NCBI GenBank assembly: GCA_944474755.1
Contig: OX104123.1
Location: forward strand, 67,077,898 to 67,141,897
DNA: 64,000 nucleotides
Reading direction: 5' to 3'
From: Limnoperna fortunei
Taxonomy: Eukaryota; Mollusca; Bivalvia; Mytilida; Modiolidae
Part shown: positions 1 to 10,981 of the stretch, piece by piece
Position numbering within the stretch: position 1 is the stretch's first letter
How the letters are laid out: every line of letters begins with the position of its first letter
The notes under the pieces: model-generated
What the model saw: the letters and a program-made list of their open reading frames with translations, nothing else
Databases searched by the model: none
What the model was told of the DNA's origin: nothing
Position numbers and translations under genes: made by a program

Positions 1-1
1 T

Positions 2-317
2 ATCAATGAGGAACAATTAAATAAGATTTTGACAGAGAAAGATGCCAAAAATACTAAGAGAGCCACGGATTCTAGCATTAGGACATTTAAAAGTTATTTA
101 CGTGAAAAAAAATTACGACGAAGATTTCGAGGACCTGCCAAATGAACAAATCGATGCTATTTTGAAAAAATTCTACTCAGAAGTCCGTACCGAAAATGGA
201 GAACTGTATAAGAAATCAAGTTTGACAAGCCTCCGACATGGAATTAATCGTTATTTAAGTAACCAGCCTTCCGGAATAGATATAATTCACGGAAAAGACT
301 TCACAGTTAAATTTTAA
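2..317 (+). pseudogene. Crypton-derived (DUF3504/KIAA1958-like) N-terminal fragment, frameshifted
   Basis: Partial coding sequence entering from the left edge. The frame starting at base 2 reads a short helical stretch ending in a basic segment. At the A8 run (105-112) the frame moves by one base into the frame that carries FEDLPNEQIDAILKKFYSEV and then SLTSLRHGINRYL. This order (acidic FEDLP, a KFYxEVR segment, a SLTSLR-GIxRYL segment) is what I know from the SAM-like N-terminal half of tyrosine-recombinase-derived Crypton/DUF3504 proteins, which are domesticated or decaying transposase genes. The frame stops at 315-317. No catalytic R-H-R-Y recombinase domain follows, so either the gene is truncated or an exon ends near here. 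The single extra A could also be an assembly error in a homopolymer. Confidence 0.6.
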
Positions 318-487
318 ATTAAATTTGTTGAAAAATTGTTGAAAATTATTTATCTTGTTTACTTTAACATGTTTTAAAGTCCAATATCTGGTGAGATTTA
401 ATTTGCCTTGGAAAATTATCAAAACATCTGAAAGGATATGGAGAAATATCATGAAATTATTCACAGGTCTTGAGTCATTTAATAAAA

Positions 488-630
488 CAATTGTTGACTT
501 TTCATATCAGGTTGACATGAGATTTATCAACCTCAGAAGTGATATTCACCTCAGCCGTTGGCTTCGGTGAATATTTCACTTCTTCAGGTTGATAAATCTT
601 CATGTCAACCTCATAAAAAGTCATTAATTG
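488..630. repeat. 143-bp near-perfect palindrome (foldback MITE or hairpin)
   Basis: The left arm (488-556) and right arm (560-630) are reverse complements apart from a few mismatches and one-base gaps, around a 3-base loop (GTT, 557-559) closed by AGCC/GGCT. The whole unit is arm plus arm, with no internal region. It lies between the left-edge fragment and the last visible exon of the minus-strand Ig-like gene. It could be a tiny foldback MITE or a transcribed hairpin; the sequence alone does not decide. Confidence 0.8.
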
Positions 631-775
631 TATATTATTGGAATCATATTTTGCACTAAGCATTTATCTTCATATTTAATGCAAGTAATATTATTTAAAT
701 GTATAGCGGAGACTTCAACGATCACAAGGATGGAGTACAGTATTACATGTCACATTTTAAAGATATTTGACTTAC

Positions 776-1087
776 CAATGTCCTTACAAATTGTTACTGT
801 TTTGGTCAAATTCTTAACAAGTTCTTGGTCAGTCATCGTCATTATTGGCACACATGATATGGTTTCGCCTGCTGAAATACGTGACTTGAAAATTGACGCT
901 TCAAGTGAAATTTTTGTTCCAAACTCCTCGGACGTTTTACTACAAGTATCCACACCGGGTATCAAATATGAATAACCTCCAGAACTGCCATATAAAGCTA
1001 AGGAACTTGCAACACAAGAACCTGTAAGCTCACATGACACAAGGATCTTATCATCAATGTATGTAATAATCTGTTCCAGCTTGGGAT
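776..1087 (-). CDS. Candidate exon: Ig-like extracellular domain 2 (phase 1-1)
   Basis: A 312-bp open exon on the minus strand, bounded by an acceptor (TTTTTGACAG before 1087) and a consensus donor (GTAAGTCAAA, 775 downward). Both splice phases are 1, the usual arrangement for Ig-superfamily domain exons. The 104 residues include SCELTGSC and DTCSKTSEEFG near the start and SAGETISCVPIM later. The paired cysteines and alternating polar/hydrophobic segments suit a beta-sandwich ectodomain, but no family-defining motif is strong. It belongs to the same minus-strand gene as the exon at 1567-1902. No later exon is visible before the left edge, so the C-terminus lies outside the window or was missed. 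The Ig assignment is an inference from exon phase, size and cysteine spacing. Confidence 0.55.
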
Positions 1088-1566
1088 CTGTCAAAAATAA
1101 TATGCATTTGATAAGCTATTACTAAAGTTGTATATCCTATTTAATATGTATCTTTTTATAAATAGTTGGTACGACGTAAATCAAGCGAATATGTTATGCC
1201 AGAACTATAAACGTTATAAATATGTATAAAATACTTAAATAAATGACTAGAAAAATGTGACAAATGCTAACTAATTGATACCACTAGCTATCAACCCCAA
1301 ATATCGTTCCAATTTTCATTTGAATCTTAGCTGCAATACAATACTATGTGACAAATATTGCGTAAAGGTTTTAGAGGTGTGGCTTGAGTTGCGGATTAAA
1401 GATATGTACCCTTGTTTTGTTATGAAACATCCCAAAGTGTCATGGCGAAAATATCAATGGGACTTTGTGACAACGATCTTGTGTCATAAAATTCCATTAA
1501 TTGGTGTACATCATAATTTTCAAGCATAATGTATAATAATTATAACAAAGTGTTTGTGATACATAC

Positions 1567-1902
1567 CAGAAATACGAACTTCAAATTCAGTCGTTGTATT
1601 TGATCCGTTTTCATACTGTAACAGCAGCCGGTATGTGCCGCTACTTTGACATGTTACATGTTGTTGTATTAGACGTAGCAGGCCATCCTTTCTGGATGTA
1701 TTATAATCAACCATCCATTCACCCAATTTTCCAACAAAATCAGAAGATGAATTAACAAAAATGCTAACTTCATATGGTTTATAGTTTGACGATATGAGGT
1801 TCATACGTAAATAAACAAGTTTGCTGGAATTTGCGACATAAAAATCCGAATAACACACTTGGTTTCCAAGAGAAACTAACGCAAGTTGGTTACTTTTAAC
1901 AC
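1567..1902 (-). CDS. Candidate exon: Ig-like extracellular domain 1 (phase 1-1)
   Basis: A 336-bp open exon on the minus strand with acceptor TTTTGTAG (ending 1903) and donor GTATGT (1566 downward), phase 1 on both sides. The 112 residues show a cysteine in NQVCYSDFYV, a tryptophan in GEWMVDYN, and VTCQSSGTYRLLL near the end. That last segment resembles the F-strand cysteine region of an Ig fold. Several N-glycosylation sequons (NSS, NTS, NGS) support an extracellular location. It lies 479 bp upstream, in transcription order, of the 312-bp exon. Together they suggest at least two tandem Ig-like domains in one receptor-like protein. I do not recognise an ortholog. Confidence 0.58.
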
Positions 1903-3900
1903 CTACAAAATAGATTTATTTTTCTATGTGTTGTGTACGACTGTAAAAAGTCAAGAAATGATACAATAAAATATGTCTGATCGTATCTGAGAGATTGACT
2001 TCCCATAGACAGAAAATTATCACAATATTAATATTAGGTAGCTAGCTCAAACGGATCGCAGTGGTACACTTTTTATACCCTAACATAGATATATATATAA
2101 ATAAACATATCAAAGGGAAAAAAGTATTCAAAAACACAAACAGAAACAACAAAATCCTTATCTCCAAAGCCCTTAATAGCGCACATATGCAAACGCAATT
2201 TTAAGTACAAATCTATAAAGAACTCGCGAAACATCAAAAAAAGGAAATTATAAAAGTAATAGAGATACACAGGCAATAAAATAATCACGCTACGAAACAA
2301 TAGTGATATTTATTTAAAATTAAGCAGAACACGTATTACAAGGACAACAGTTCTATATTACATTAAGAAAAAAGAAGTTGAATTTACTCGTGGGAGAATA
2401 TTAACATGAGCTGAATATAATACGTAAGCCGATATGAGTGTAGCCACATAAACCAGGACTATGTATGGAATGTAAAATGTACAAACTTACGGGTAAGAAT
2501 GGACATAATTCAACACTTACGCGTGAGAATAAACGTTGTCATTTTTGTTAAAAAACTGTAACCCTTTCTCCGTGTAGTCCAACATTAAATATAAAACATT
2601 GCCCTAATATAATATTTAATTTACCTAGTCTCATTTAATTTATTTGCCTGAACCTAAGTACAATCTATTCTTTGCTATTTTTCTAAATGAAAACAGAATT
2701 CATTCTGGTCATGGAAACATAATTAATACTTACATGTTAACGCCTCTGAAAAATAAATATCAATATTGTAAGGACAATTTTATTATTATTATTTTATTTA
2801 TTTTTCACTATAGACATGATATAGATCTAAACAGAATAGATACCTCAAATGAGTTACGATGAAGAGGTAAGCTGTTAGATATTTGTGAGTGACATACATG
2901 TCTCTGTACATATACATATATAAGGTAAGGTAAGGACCATTTTTGCCCCCCTCTAAAGTCTTAAAATAACCCATCTTTGCAGTAAATTGAGCATACACAC
3001 ATAGCATTAACAATATGGTCTTATTTTCTTGCTATCATGCGTGTTCACGATACACCTCACGTGCTTCCATGCTTTCCAAATCTATATGCTATTTCAATTA
3101 GGCTTTAATTTGAAGATGGTTTCAGTAAATTAACTTCTGTTTTCTGCTCATCAAATATTCACCAAATGTTAACACAAGATGGGTAGATACGTGTTACAGA
3201 CAGGTTCGTGTTTAAGTAAATATAGAAAATCTTTTTCTCGTAAAAAAGAATGCTTTTCTCATGCAAACATCTTTGCTTTGAGAATTACAAGCCTTTTAAA
3301 CATAAAATTTGGTAATCACTATTTCTTCGTCAAATTTTTTAACAATATTAATTGATAGAAGATACAGGCAGAAGCTAATTTTAAATAAGGGTTGTCTGCG
3401 TAAAATTTTTTTCTGTTGGTAAGAAACTGGTAAAACAAGTGATAAAAATGTAGATTTTTAGTCCGAATTACCTCCCTTGTTAAAGATTTAATTTTCATTA
3501 TTTTTGCTTATACCGAACTCGTTATATCGAAAACAAACCATTAATAAATAGATTTGATAGAAAGGTTATTAGTCTGTCATATTATTTTATAATTTTATGG
3601 AAATTATGAGTAAATAATGAAACATATTAATGTTAATTTTACTATCAATGCGCTATCTATTCTGAGATTTCCATAAAAAAACGGAGGATGGTTTGCTGCA
3701 TCCCCTTAGTCAAACTACTAATTTTATGTGTGACCTTATTGGTAAGACAAACTGTTACATAATTATATTATAGCGAATAAAATATCTATTTTGCAAAAAC
3801 CAATATTTAAATCTAATTTGTATTAAGTTTATCCCAAAGATAATTACTTTTAGGAAGATATATAGATCCATTTCAAAGGTGCATTTAAATTCTATTTAAA
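1903..3900. other. AT-rich intron-like sequence, nothing recognised
   Basis: The interval lies inside the presumed intron upstream of the first Ig-like exon. It is AT-rich with scattered short ORFs lacking domain signals (for example 2073-2300 minus). I see no transposase, RT or RNA gene here. Confidence 0.5.
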
Positions 3901-4560
3901 TGTCCTACCATGCATAGTTACAGCGAAACTGACATAATCCAAAAAACTTTAACATAGTCACTGGACCGAGGTCAATGTCAGTAGACACCCATTAGGCTTT
4001 CATCTTTTAATCATCATCAACTTATATACAAAATGTTCCCAACTTACAAAAATGCAATGTTACAAAAACACTGGCATAATCCAAAACTTAAATGTTGTCA
4101 CCTTGAAATCGAGATCAAATTCATTATACACCTTTTCGACTGTCATATATTATTAAAATGAACCTAAATACCAAGTATTGTCATTACACTATGCATAGTT
4201 ACACTGACCTAATCCATAAACTTTAACGTATTCACTGGACCATGAAATTGAAGGTCAAGGTCAGGTGACACATGTACTATTCAACAGGAGCTTATATGCC
4301 ATGCCACATATTCATCCTACCATGCATAGTTACAACAGAAGTAACCTTATCCGAACACATTAGCGTAGTCGCTGGATTATGAATTCAGGTCAAGGTAAGG
4401 TGACACCTACCAGACTTACATGTACTATTTATCAGCAAACTATATAAACAAATATTGTCTTCTTACAATGTGGTTACTGAGAAACTGACCAACTCAAATA
4501 ACTTTAACGTAGTCCCCTAACTGTGGAATTGATATTTAAACGGGAGGTTTGGCATTTCAT
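3900..4560 (+). repeat. Diverged ~130-160 bp repeat with CATAGTTACA and AAGGTCA motifs
   Basis: Recurrent blocks start near 3905, 4060, 4190, 4317 and 4465. Each has a CATAGTTACA-like segment, then (A)CTGACxTAATCCA, CTTTAACGTAGTCACTGG and usually GAAGGTCAAGGTCAGGTGACA. The copies are heavily diverged. It looks like an old non-coding tandem repeat or the body of a non-autonomous element. Confidence 0.55.
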
Positions 4561-4799
4561 AAAACCTGGTTCCTTTGAAATGCCTGTACCAAGTCAGGTC
4601 AATTGCTGTCAATATAAATAAACAACGTCAACCAGTCATAAAATATTGATCTTGAATTTTCTCACTCTAACTGAACTTCAAACTTCTATACTTTGCCTTC
4701 ACCATCCGCCACCGGCGGACGAGCTGTCACTTGGCTTTGCTAAAATATTCATATATATATTTTAAAACGTTTCCTCTTAATAAAAGCATGCATAATAGA

Positions 4800-5440
4800 A
4801 AATAAACATAGACCATCGAGATTCGAACCATCGATTCGCGGTGTATAACATTCACAAGCTGCGAGTTAAGCAAAAACGCCACATACACACAGACATTTTC
4901 CTTCAAAAGCGACTTATTTATGCATCATACAGGGCCGAACACAAAAGGGGTGCACTGATCGTACGTGTACTCTGCCGTCCCTTGCTTTTTTTTTACTTTG
5001 ACATAGGCGTTGGACGGCAAAGGATTATCGGACCAGTGTACTCCCATTTTGCCAAAAAACACCAAAAACCTGACTTGCAAAAAAAAGTGATAAAATTTCA
5101 TGACTAAATGTTATAGGTACACTAAAGAGTAAAATTTTGCCAGCCTACGGCATTGTCATATTGCAGACGTTATATATTTATTAACAGAATATTATTTTTT
5201 ATAACATCTATAATTATTGCGTATAAAAATAAAGGTGTAAATTAACATTTATTGAGACATATCAAGATGTGATCGCTGAAGAATTTTTACTTAAATAAAA
5301 ATGGCTTCTAGAACAGTCTTATCATTTTGTTGTTCGAGTGTATACAAACAAAATTCAATTCTTTAAATTCTTCATATTACATTTACTTCTTCGGCACGTA
5401 TCGTCCACTTTCGGTAGTAGTTTAAACACATATTTTTTTC
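4800..5440 (-). repeat. tRNA-derived SINE-like repeat, copy 1 (minus)
   Basis: The reverse strand carries an A-box-like segment (GCGTTTTTGCTTAACTCG) about 40 bases before a B-box-like GGTTCGAATCTCG (4807-4880). The downstream body (to ~5440) is repeated at 5560-5795 plus 7194-7335, so a larger unit was duplicated. The pol III boxes are degenerate. A short open frame at 4841-5107 is not considered real. Confidence 0.5.
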
Positions 5441-5559
5441 AACCTTTTACGGACTAATTGTGTTCTTTAAAATATTCCATTTTCCGACACTTCATTATCA
5501 TTTATCATACAAACTTTCATTAATATGCGACAAATGAAAGTAGACTTAAAAAAAAACGT

Positions 5560-5795
5560 CGGGACCCGAACAAGCGTTTCGCGATCTATAATGCTTACAA
5601 TCTGCGAGCTAACCAATTACGCCATATACGCACAAACGTTTTCTTACAAAAATAAGACATATTTATGCGTCAAATTGCTGACGTGATATATTTGTTGAAA
5701 GATTACTCCAGTTTTTATACCATTTATACCATTTATAATTATTACGTGAAAAAAATTTAAAAGGTGTAAATACATTTTATTTAGACATATTAAGA
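5560..5795 (-). repeat. tRNA-derived SINE-like repeat, copy 2 (minus), split by foldback
   Basis: Second copy of the 4.8-5.4 kb unit. On the reverse strand it has a cleaner A box (TGGCGTAATTGGTTAGCTCG) and a B-box remnant (GTTCGGGTCCC). Its continuation resumes at 7194 after the foldback element. Copy 1 therefore acts as a paralogous picture of the uninterrupted sequence. Confidence 0.5.
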
Positions 5796-7193
5796 CCAAT
5801 CATCCCTAAGCACCAAAATAACTGGGACATGATTTTGCTGATTTTAATTTCATAAGTTGCAATTGACCATTGGATCATAAAAATGATGACTGTTTGTTAT
5901 GATTGACCACGGTTGCCATGGTAACTGAGGCGGTCATTTTTTATCATTTCTCATACTGCGAAATAGCCTATATTCAATTCCCAATTTGTTATTCAAAAAT
6001 CAATGCATATTCAATAATATGTTTTATTTGCTTAATTCAATACCTCATTGAAAATATTCAAAACAGTTTCAAGACTAAACATAAATGTGTAGTCAGAACG
6101 AGGCTATCCAATATGTCAAGAAATCATGCATTTTTTCTGGAATTTTTCTACTAAAAAATTAATGATTAATATTCAAAACTTATAAAAATCTCAATGGGGT
6201 AACAAAAGATGTCTATAGAAAACACTGTCAAAGATGGTTACCATGGTAACTTGTGAAAAAAAGCCATTTTTGTATTGTTCAATATTTCCATGAAACTACT
6301 GTTTCTCTTAGTAATAAATTAAATCATCCTTAATTATTATTTTTAACAGACATACTATAAACTTAAAATGACATTCAAATCATTTCAGGGTACAGTGTCT
6401 CAAGGTCAAGGTCAACTAAAAATTGAACTTTCAAATATGAAACTCTCGAAGCAAAATCAATTTTAAGTGACCTTGAGAACAACACAAGTGACCTTGAAAG
6501 TTTTCTAAGGTCATACTATGTTGAAAAGATCCTTTTAGGAACATATGATGACAACAATTGTTATCTTGGCTCATATTAGAAGTATGGTCATACATGTATT
6601 TAAATATCGAAAAATTGCCGTTTTTGTTTTATTACCATGGTAACCAACTATAACAGTGTTTTTTAAAGACATTTTTTCTTACCCCATTGAGATTTTTAAA
6701 ATTTTTGAATATTAATCATCAATCTATGTAATTATATTCAGGATGATTATTTGTGATTGGTGCATTTTCTGAAAATGGAGTCAGAAAAGTGTCAAAAATG
6801 GTAATATTTTTTACCAAAAATTATAGAGAATAATGCACTATTTCTTTACATGTTCAATAGTCCCAGTCTGATCACACATATACTTAAAGTGTTGTAACTG
6901 TTTTGAATATTGTCAATGAGATATTGAATTAAGCAAATAAAGAAATTCTATTGAATATAAATCGATTTTCCCCTGAAAAATTGGGATTTGAATATTGCCC
7001 TTTTCACTGTATTTTAATCGGCCCAAAATGGCCCCCTCCGTTACCATGGCAACCGAAGTCAAATCATAACAAACAATAATTATTTTGTGGTCCAATGGTC
7101 AATTTCAACTTATAAAATGAAAATCAGCTAAATCTGAGACATGTCATGTCTCACTCTATATGGAAATTATTTGATCCTTATGGAGAATTGGTG
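5796..7193. mobile_element. 1.4-kb foldback DNA element with very long terminal inverted repeats
   Basis: The left half (5796-~6260) reappears inverted in the right half (~6640-7193). Matching anchors include ACCAATC/GAATTGGT at the ends, CAATTGACCATTGGA, GGTTGCCATGGTAAC, TTATTTGCTTAATTCAATA and AATCTCAATGGGGTAA. Arms are roughly 450-550 bp with many mismatches, around a ~380 bp centre containing AAGGTCAAGGTCAAC. It has no coding capacity; the short open frames at 5903-6154 (+) and 6913-7095 (-) are mirror images of each other inside the arms. TTAAGA occurs at both flanks (5790-5795 and 7194-7199), which fits a target duplication, possibly a TTAA site. Confidence 0.72.
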
Positions 7194-7340
7194 TTAAGAT
7201 GTTATCTCTGAAGATTTTTTCATGAACAACAAAGTCTGGAACAGTCTTTCCATTTTGTTGTTTACGCGTGTACGTGTATTCAAACGAGTTAAACAAACAA
7301 AATTCTTTACATTACTTCTAAATTTTTCTGATGTTTGCCC
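7194..7340. repeat. Continuation of the duplicated unit after the foldback
   Basis: This segment matches 5265-5400 with roughly three-quarters identity by eye: CTGAAGA-TTTTT, then GGAACAGTCTT-CCATTTTGTTGTT, then a stretch of ACAAACAAAATTC. It is the right half of the unit interrupted by the foldback element. Confidence 0.55.
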
Positions 7341-7604
7341 ATCCGGTGATTCCGCGCATGTTATATCCTCGAGTATCAAAAAGACAGCCAGTGACTGGAG
7401 TTTTTACTATTAACGGAGAATATGTTTAGAATAAATTTGTTTCAATGTTTCTCTAAATAAACCATCAGTTGTTCATTAAATTTGCATAGTTCCAATTTTA
7501 CTTCGATCGATGACATTGACACAGTGACCTCTGTTTGTTTACAGTTGCAATTTAAATTAGCATTTTTATATCATCCTTACATACTACATTCACTTACTAT
7601 GTGC

Positions 7605-7985
7605 ACACAGAAACTCACCAGCTCTCATGACAAAACCTGATATCAGTACAGAAAATAAGATGCACCCAATGTCCACATTTATCACATTGTGCCCACTTAG
7701 TAATAGTCAGAGTTACACTCTCTCTCACAGCATCGGGGAAAAACTTCTTACACACACATCATAACTCACTCTCATCAATATCCACGCATTCATCGGAGTC
7801 AACAGCACTAATATCATCAGAATCAGATATATTTACATGACTAGGTCCGGCCTGCTGTGAATCAACTATCTTCCTACACATTTTTACAGCTTATTTGACT
7901 TCTTTCGCAGTTTCGTTTCTGACACTTTCTTACCATATTGCTTCACATGCTCTTTCACTGTAATTAAATATTAAAAGCTGTTTTT
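7605..7985 (-). pseudogene. Relic of pogo/Tigger-like DDE transposase C-terminus
   Basis: Read on the minus strand, the interval has an acidic serine/aspartate stretch (SDSDDISAVDSDECVDIDES), then an in-frame stop, then CVCKKFFPDAVRES and WAQCDKCGHWVHL. A cysteine pair, then W-xx-C-xx-C-G-x-W-x-H, then a further cysteine segment is the C-terminal zinc-binding tail I associate with some pogo-like DDE transposases. Several stops and frame changes occur, and no DDE core is visible. It is a non-functional fragment in an intron of the minus-strand gene. The family call rests on the tail alone. Confidence 0.45.
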
Positions 7986-8298
7986 GCAACAAATAACCCA
8001 CACAAATATCTTCGTGGTACCCGCGTCCGCTCATATTTAAAATGATATTCGAAATCACGAAAACGTACCGATTTTCACAGGCCACTACAATTGGCATATT
8101 TTAGAAAGGTGCATAAAATAAAAATGTTACATGATAAGACAAGAGTTATATTGATTTTCTGTAAGAAGGGATTATGTATCTTTGAAAAAAAATTATGATC
8201 TGCATTTAATTTTTAGCAAAAATAGGGGGCCAGTGACAGTAGGTTATCCTACCTAGATCGCAGCAAAACATGGTTACTTTTATCAAACACAATATTAC

Positions 8299-8328
8299 CT
8301 GGTGTTTTCCATACGTTTATATTTGAAT
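8299..8328 (-). CDS. Candidate 30-bp stalk exon (phase 1-1)
   Basis: A short minus-strand exon with acceptor TTTTCATTTGCAG and donor GTAATATTG. Entering in phase 1 it reads SNINVWKTP and leaves in phase 1. That lets it join the transmembrane exon (9336-9438, ends phase 1) to the Ig-like exon (1567-1902, starts phase 1). It would form the juxtamembrane stalk. The phase fit is the main evidence; exons this small need transcript support. Confidence 0.45.
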
Positions 8329-8566
8329 CTGCAAATGAAAACACAATAGTAAAGTAAATTAATTGGTTAACATAATGCTAAATCTAAAGGTAAACTACGC
8401 CATTGTTGCTAGAATAGATTCTTATTCGTCTTCACATACATTGTTTATTGCAAATTACACTATATTATTCAAGAGCACAAAAGACAAGGAAAGGAAGTTA
8501 TTAAAACTTACTACAATTTCCACAACGAAGCTACGGGCCGTGTTTTCGAAACTTTCCTTAAATATG

Positions 8567-9137
8567 TCTTAGGACATAATTTAGGACGGACTTAGGACCG
8601 TCTTCTTACATTTAAAAAGTAAATCAACGTTTTATGTATCCATAAATCTATAATAATACGTATTATATGTAAAATATTAACATTTGTATAAGTTAAAACT
8701 TAAAATGACTAATTGATATGAATTTCAATTTGGTATAATTTAAAGCCATTTTATAATTGATCCAAACCAGTTTGACTGCTCAAACTCTTCTATGTTTTGG
8801 TGCAAAGGTTGATTTCATACGACTAACATTTAACTAGTTACAAAGTGTATTATAATGAGTAATAAAAGGACTGCAAATTGTACGAAAACAGAGCTTCCAA
8901 TTTTGTTAGAAGAGGTTAAAAAGGACAGTCGGTTATATTTAACAAACGTTCTAATGTAAAATTTTAAAATAACAAGTAAAAATATAAAAAATAAAACAAA
9001 TTAAAAAATCACCGGCCTAAACCATCGTAGGACACCTAATTCGTTGTCCTAAAGTTAGGATAAAAATTAGGACATGGCATAAATGGCGACATCTTCGGTG
9101 ACACGACGCTCGACATAGATTTGTCCTAAGATGGTCT
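8567..9137. mobile_element. Candidate non-autonomous DNA element with TCTTAGGACA ends
   Basis: The motif TCTTAGGACA at 8567 recurs inverted as TTGTCCTAAGA at 9120-9131. Further TTAGGAC/GTCCTAA copies lie inside both ends (8581-8600, 9018-9075). No coding sequence is present. Boundaries and any target duplication are unclear. Confidence 0.35.
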
Positions 9138-9335
9138 TATGTACTTTAATACTATAATTTGTTCCTGTCACGCTTAAATGGAGGTTTAACTATTTCTACA
9201 CAATTAAAGAACATGGTATTAAGAGGTGTAGTTAGTCGCAATATATTTCGTAAGCACAACAGTAAAATATATTTAAATTATTCTTTAAAACTGCCATTTT
9301 TACAGAGAAGTATAAGTATTAAAAATAACATTTAC

Positions 9336-9438
9336 CAGTTTTAACTTTGTTGTATTGTGAAATTCCTGCCACCACTGCAGCGATTAAAACACAGGTAACT
9401 ACAATTTTAATTAACGTATTTCTACGTTTGTGGCTTGT
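9336..9438 (-). CDS. Candidate transmembrane exon of the Ig-like protein
   Basis: A 103-bp minus-strand exon with acceptor CACTTTAG and donor GTAAATG. It starts in phase 0 and ends in phase 1. It encodes a basic segment (SHKRRN), then a single hydrophobic helix (TLIKIVVTCVLIAAVVAGI), then SQYNKVKT. Positive charges before the helix and Ig-like exons after it predict a type II membrane protein, with the N-terminus in the cytoplasm and the Ig-like domains outside. The upstream micro-exons are all phase 0 and the downstream ones all phase 1, so this exon is the phase switch. No family name is offered. Confidence 0.55.
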
Positions 9439-9879
9439 CTAAAGTGAAAAAAACAATGCTTATGAAAATAACATTACTGTCAAATATAAGTCTTTTTAAA
9501 TATTATTACGGGACTGCTTTTAGTTGAGTAATATAAGTAATCATAACACCTTAACACCACATCGAATCATTTAATATAAACTAAAGAGCGCTGAGACAAT
9601 AGATAATAATGAAACTAACCAGGCAAAAGAGAAAAAACTCGATACCTGAAGAAACGTTGAGTCACTAGTACACGACCCAGTCTTTTCTAAATACTTCACT
9701 GAAATACTAATAGTTCTTTGTCAGTGTTTCTTTATTCTACATTCACTTATAAGCTGATATCTATATGCTCGTGTTTTTGTTTGTATGAAGGCCTCATTTA
9801 GCAATGTATCAGCTTTATTGTGGAGTGCTGGTTGTATTGGGCCGATTGAGTTCTGAGTTATATGTCGACGACTTCAATT

Positions 9880-9912
9880 TCCTCCTCTCTCTCTCTCTCT
9901 CTCTCTCTCTAG
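9880..9912. repeat. (CT)n microsatellite
   Basis: About fifteen CT dinucleotides in an intron-like interval (9439-10560) with no other recognised content except the short shared repeat at 10078. Confidence 0.9.
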
Positions 9913-10077
9913 CAAAAATTTGACAGTGTTAAAAATCTAATTCAAACAGTGTTGGGCTTAATTTGTAGACGTATATATATATACGTCCCCGGTTAGCGGA
10001 CTGAGAAGCAACTATTAAAAAGTTTTGGGTTCATTTAAAATGAGAAAGTTTAAGATGAATATGTTGTGATTGTTCAC

Positions 10078-10162
10078 GTTATTTATTTATATTGACACTC
10101 AATGACTAAGGCCATTCGTTGGTCAGTCTGTGTCTAAATTTATGACAAGAAACACCGTCATA
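10078..10162 (+). repeat. ~85-bp repeat shared with 55239-55320
   Basis: Both places contain GTTATTTATTTATATTGACA, then CTCAATGACTAA and TTGGTCAGTCTG. The second copy sits at the join between a LINE relic and the Polinton-like block. It is probably the end of a dispersed element, possibly a LINE 3' end. Confidence 0.5.
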
Positions 10163-10569
10163 TGTATCGTTGCATAATCTTCTAGACTTTTATATTATTA
10201 TTTTTTGTTTATGCTGTATCGTCATGTTTGTCGATCCGATACTAAATAAGTGTACTGGTTCAGCAGCATTCTTTTAGACCCTTTATATATATATATATAT
10301 ATATATATTGTTTTATATATATTGTTGGGCTTGTGATTCGTACGCCTATATGCTCACCTACTCGGAACACCTGATATCATCAATGTGTGGACAGGTGCTT
10401 ATGCTGCATGTTTGTTGTTTGTTTTGGGGTTTGCTTTTTGTTATGTTTGTGACTTTTATTTTATACACGACTCTGTAATATTGACTCTGTATGTAGTACT
10501 CTAATATCTTTATAGTTACTTTTTATATCTAAGAGAAGGCGTTCAAAATAAGTATTAAATCTTACAAAC

Positions 10570-10605
10570 CTTTGGTTCTTCCTCTTTAGGATTAGAAGGT
10601 TTCAG
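10570..10605 (-). CDS. Candidate 36-bp cytoplasmic micro-exon (block 1)
   Basis: A minus-strand phase-0 exon with acceptor CATGTTTTTAAG and donor GTTTGTAAG, encoding LKPSNPKEEEPK. It is a diverged copy of the exon at 10949-10981. The acidic, proline-containing peptide fits a flexible cytoplasmic tail upstream of the transmembrane exon. Confidence 0.5.
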
Positions 10606-10948
10606 CTTAAAAACATGTAATTTAAATTCAGATTAATTATACAGAACACATTCTCTTATTACTCTTATTTTGACAAATAAGGATATTTTATCTTTAATAT
10701 TGACAAAATGCCCGTCAGACTATTAAGACTATTGTTAGAATAGACAGTCCTGATATCATCCATTTGTTGACAGGTGCTTGTGCTTCATTTTTGTTGCTTG
10801 CATTTGGGTTTGTTATTTGTTTTGTTTGCGACTTCTATTTTATACACGACTCTGTAATATTTACTCTGTATTTAGTACTATAAAATCTATATAGTTAGTT
10901 TTTATATGTAATAGTAGGCGTTCAAAATAAGTATTACATCGTACAAAC

Positions 10949-10981
10949 CTTTGGTTCTTCATCTTCAGGATTAGAAGTTAT
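10949..10981 (-). CDS. Candidate 33-bp cytoplasmic micro-exon (block 2)
   Basis: A minus-strand phase-0 exon with acceptor TTTTTAAACAG and donor GTTTGTACG, encoding ITSNPEDEEPK. It differs from the 36-bp exon by one codon plus substitutions. The SNPxxEEPK core is kept in both copies, which suggests the reading frame was under selection after duplication. Confidence 0.52.
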
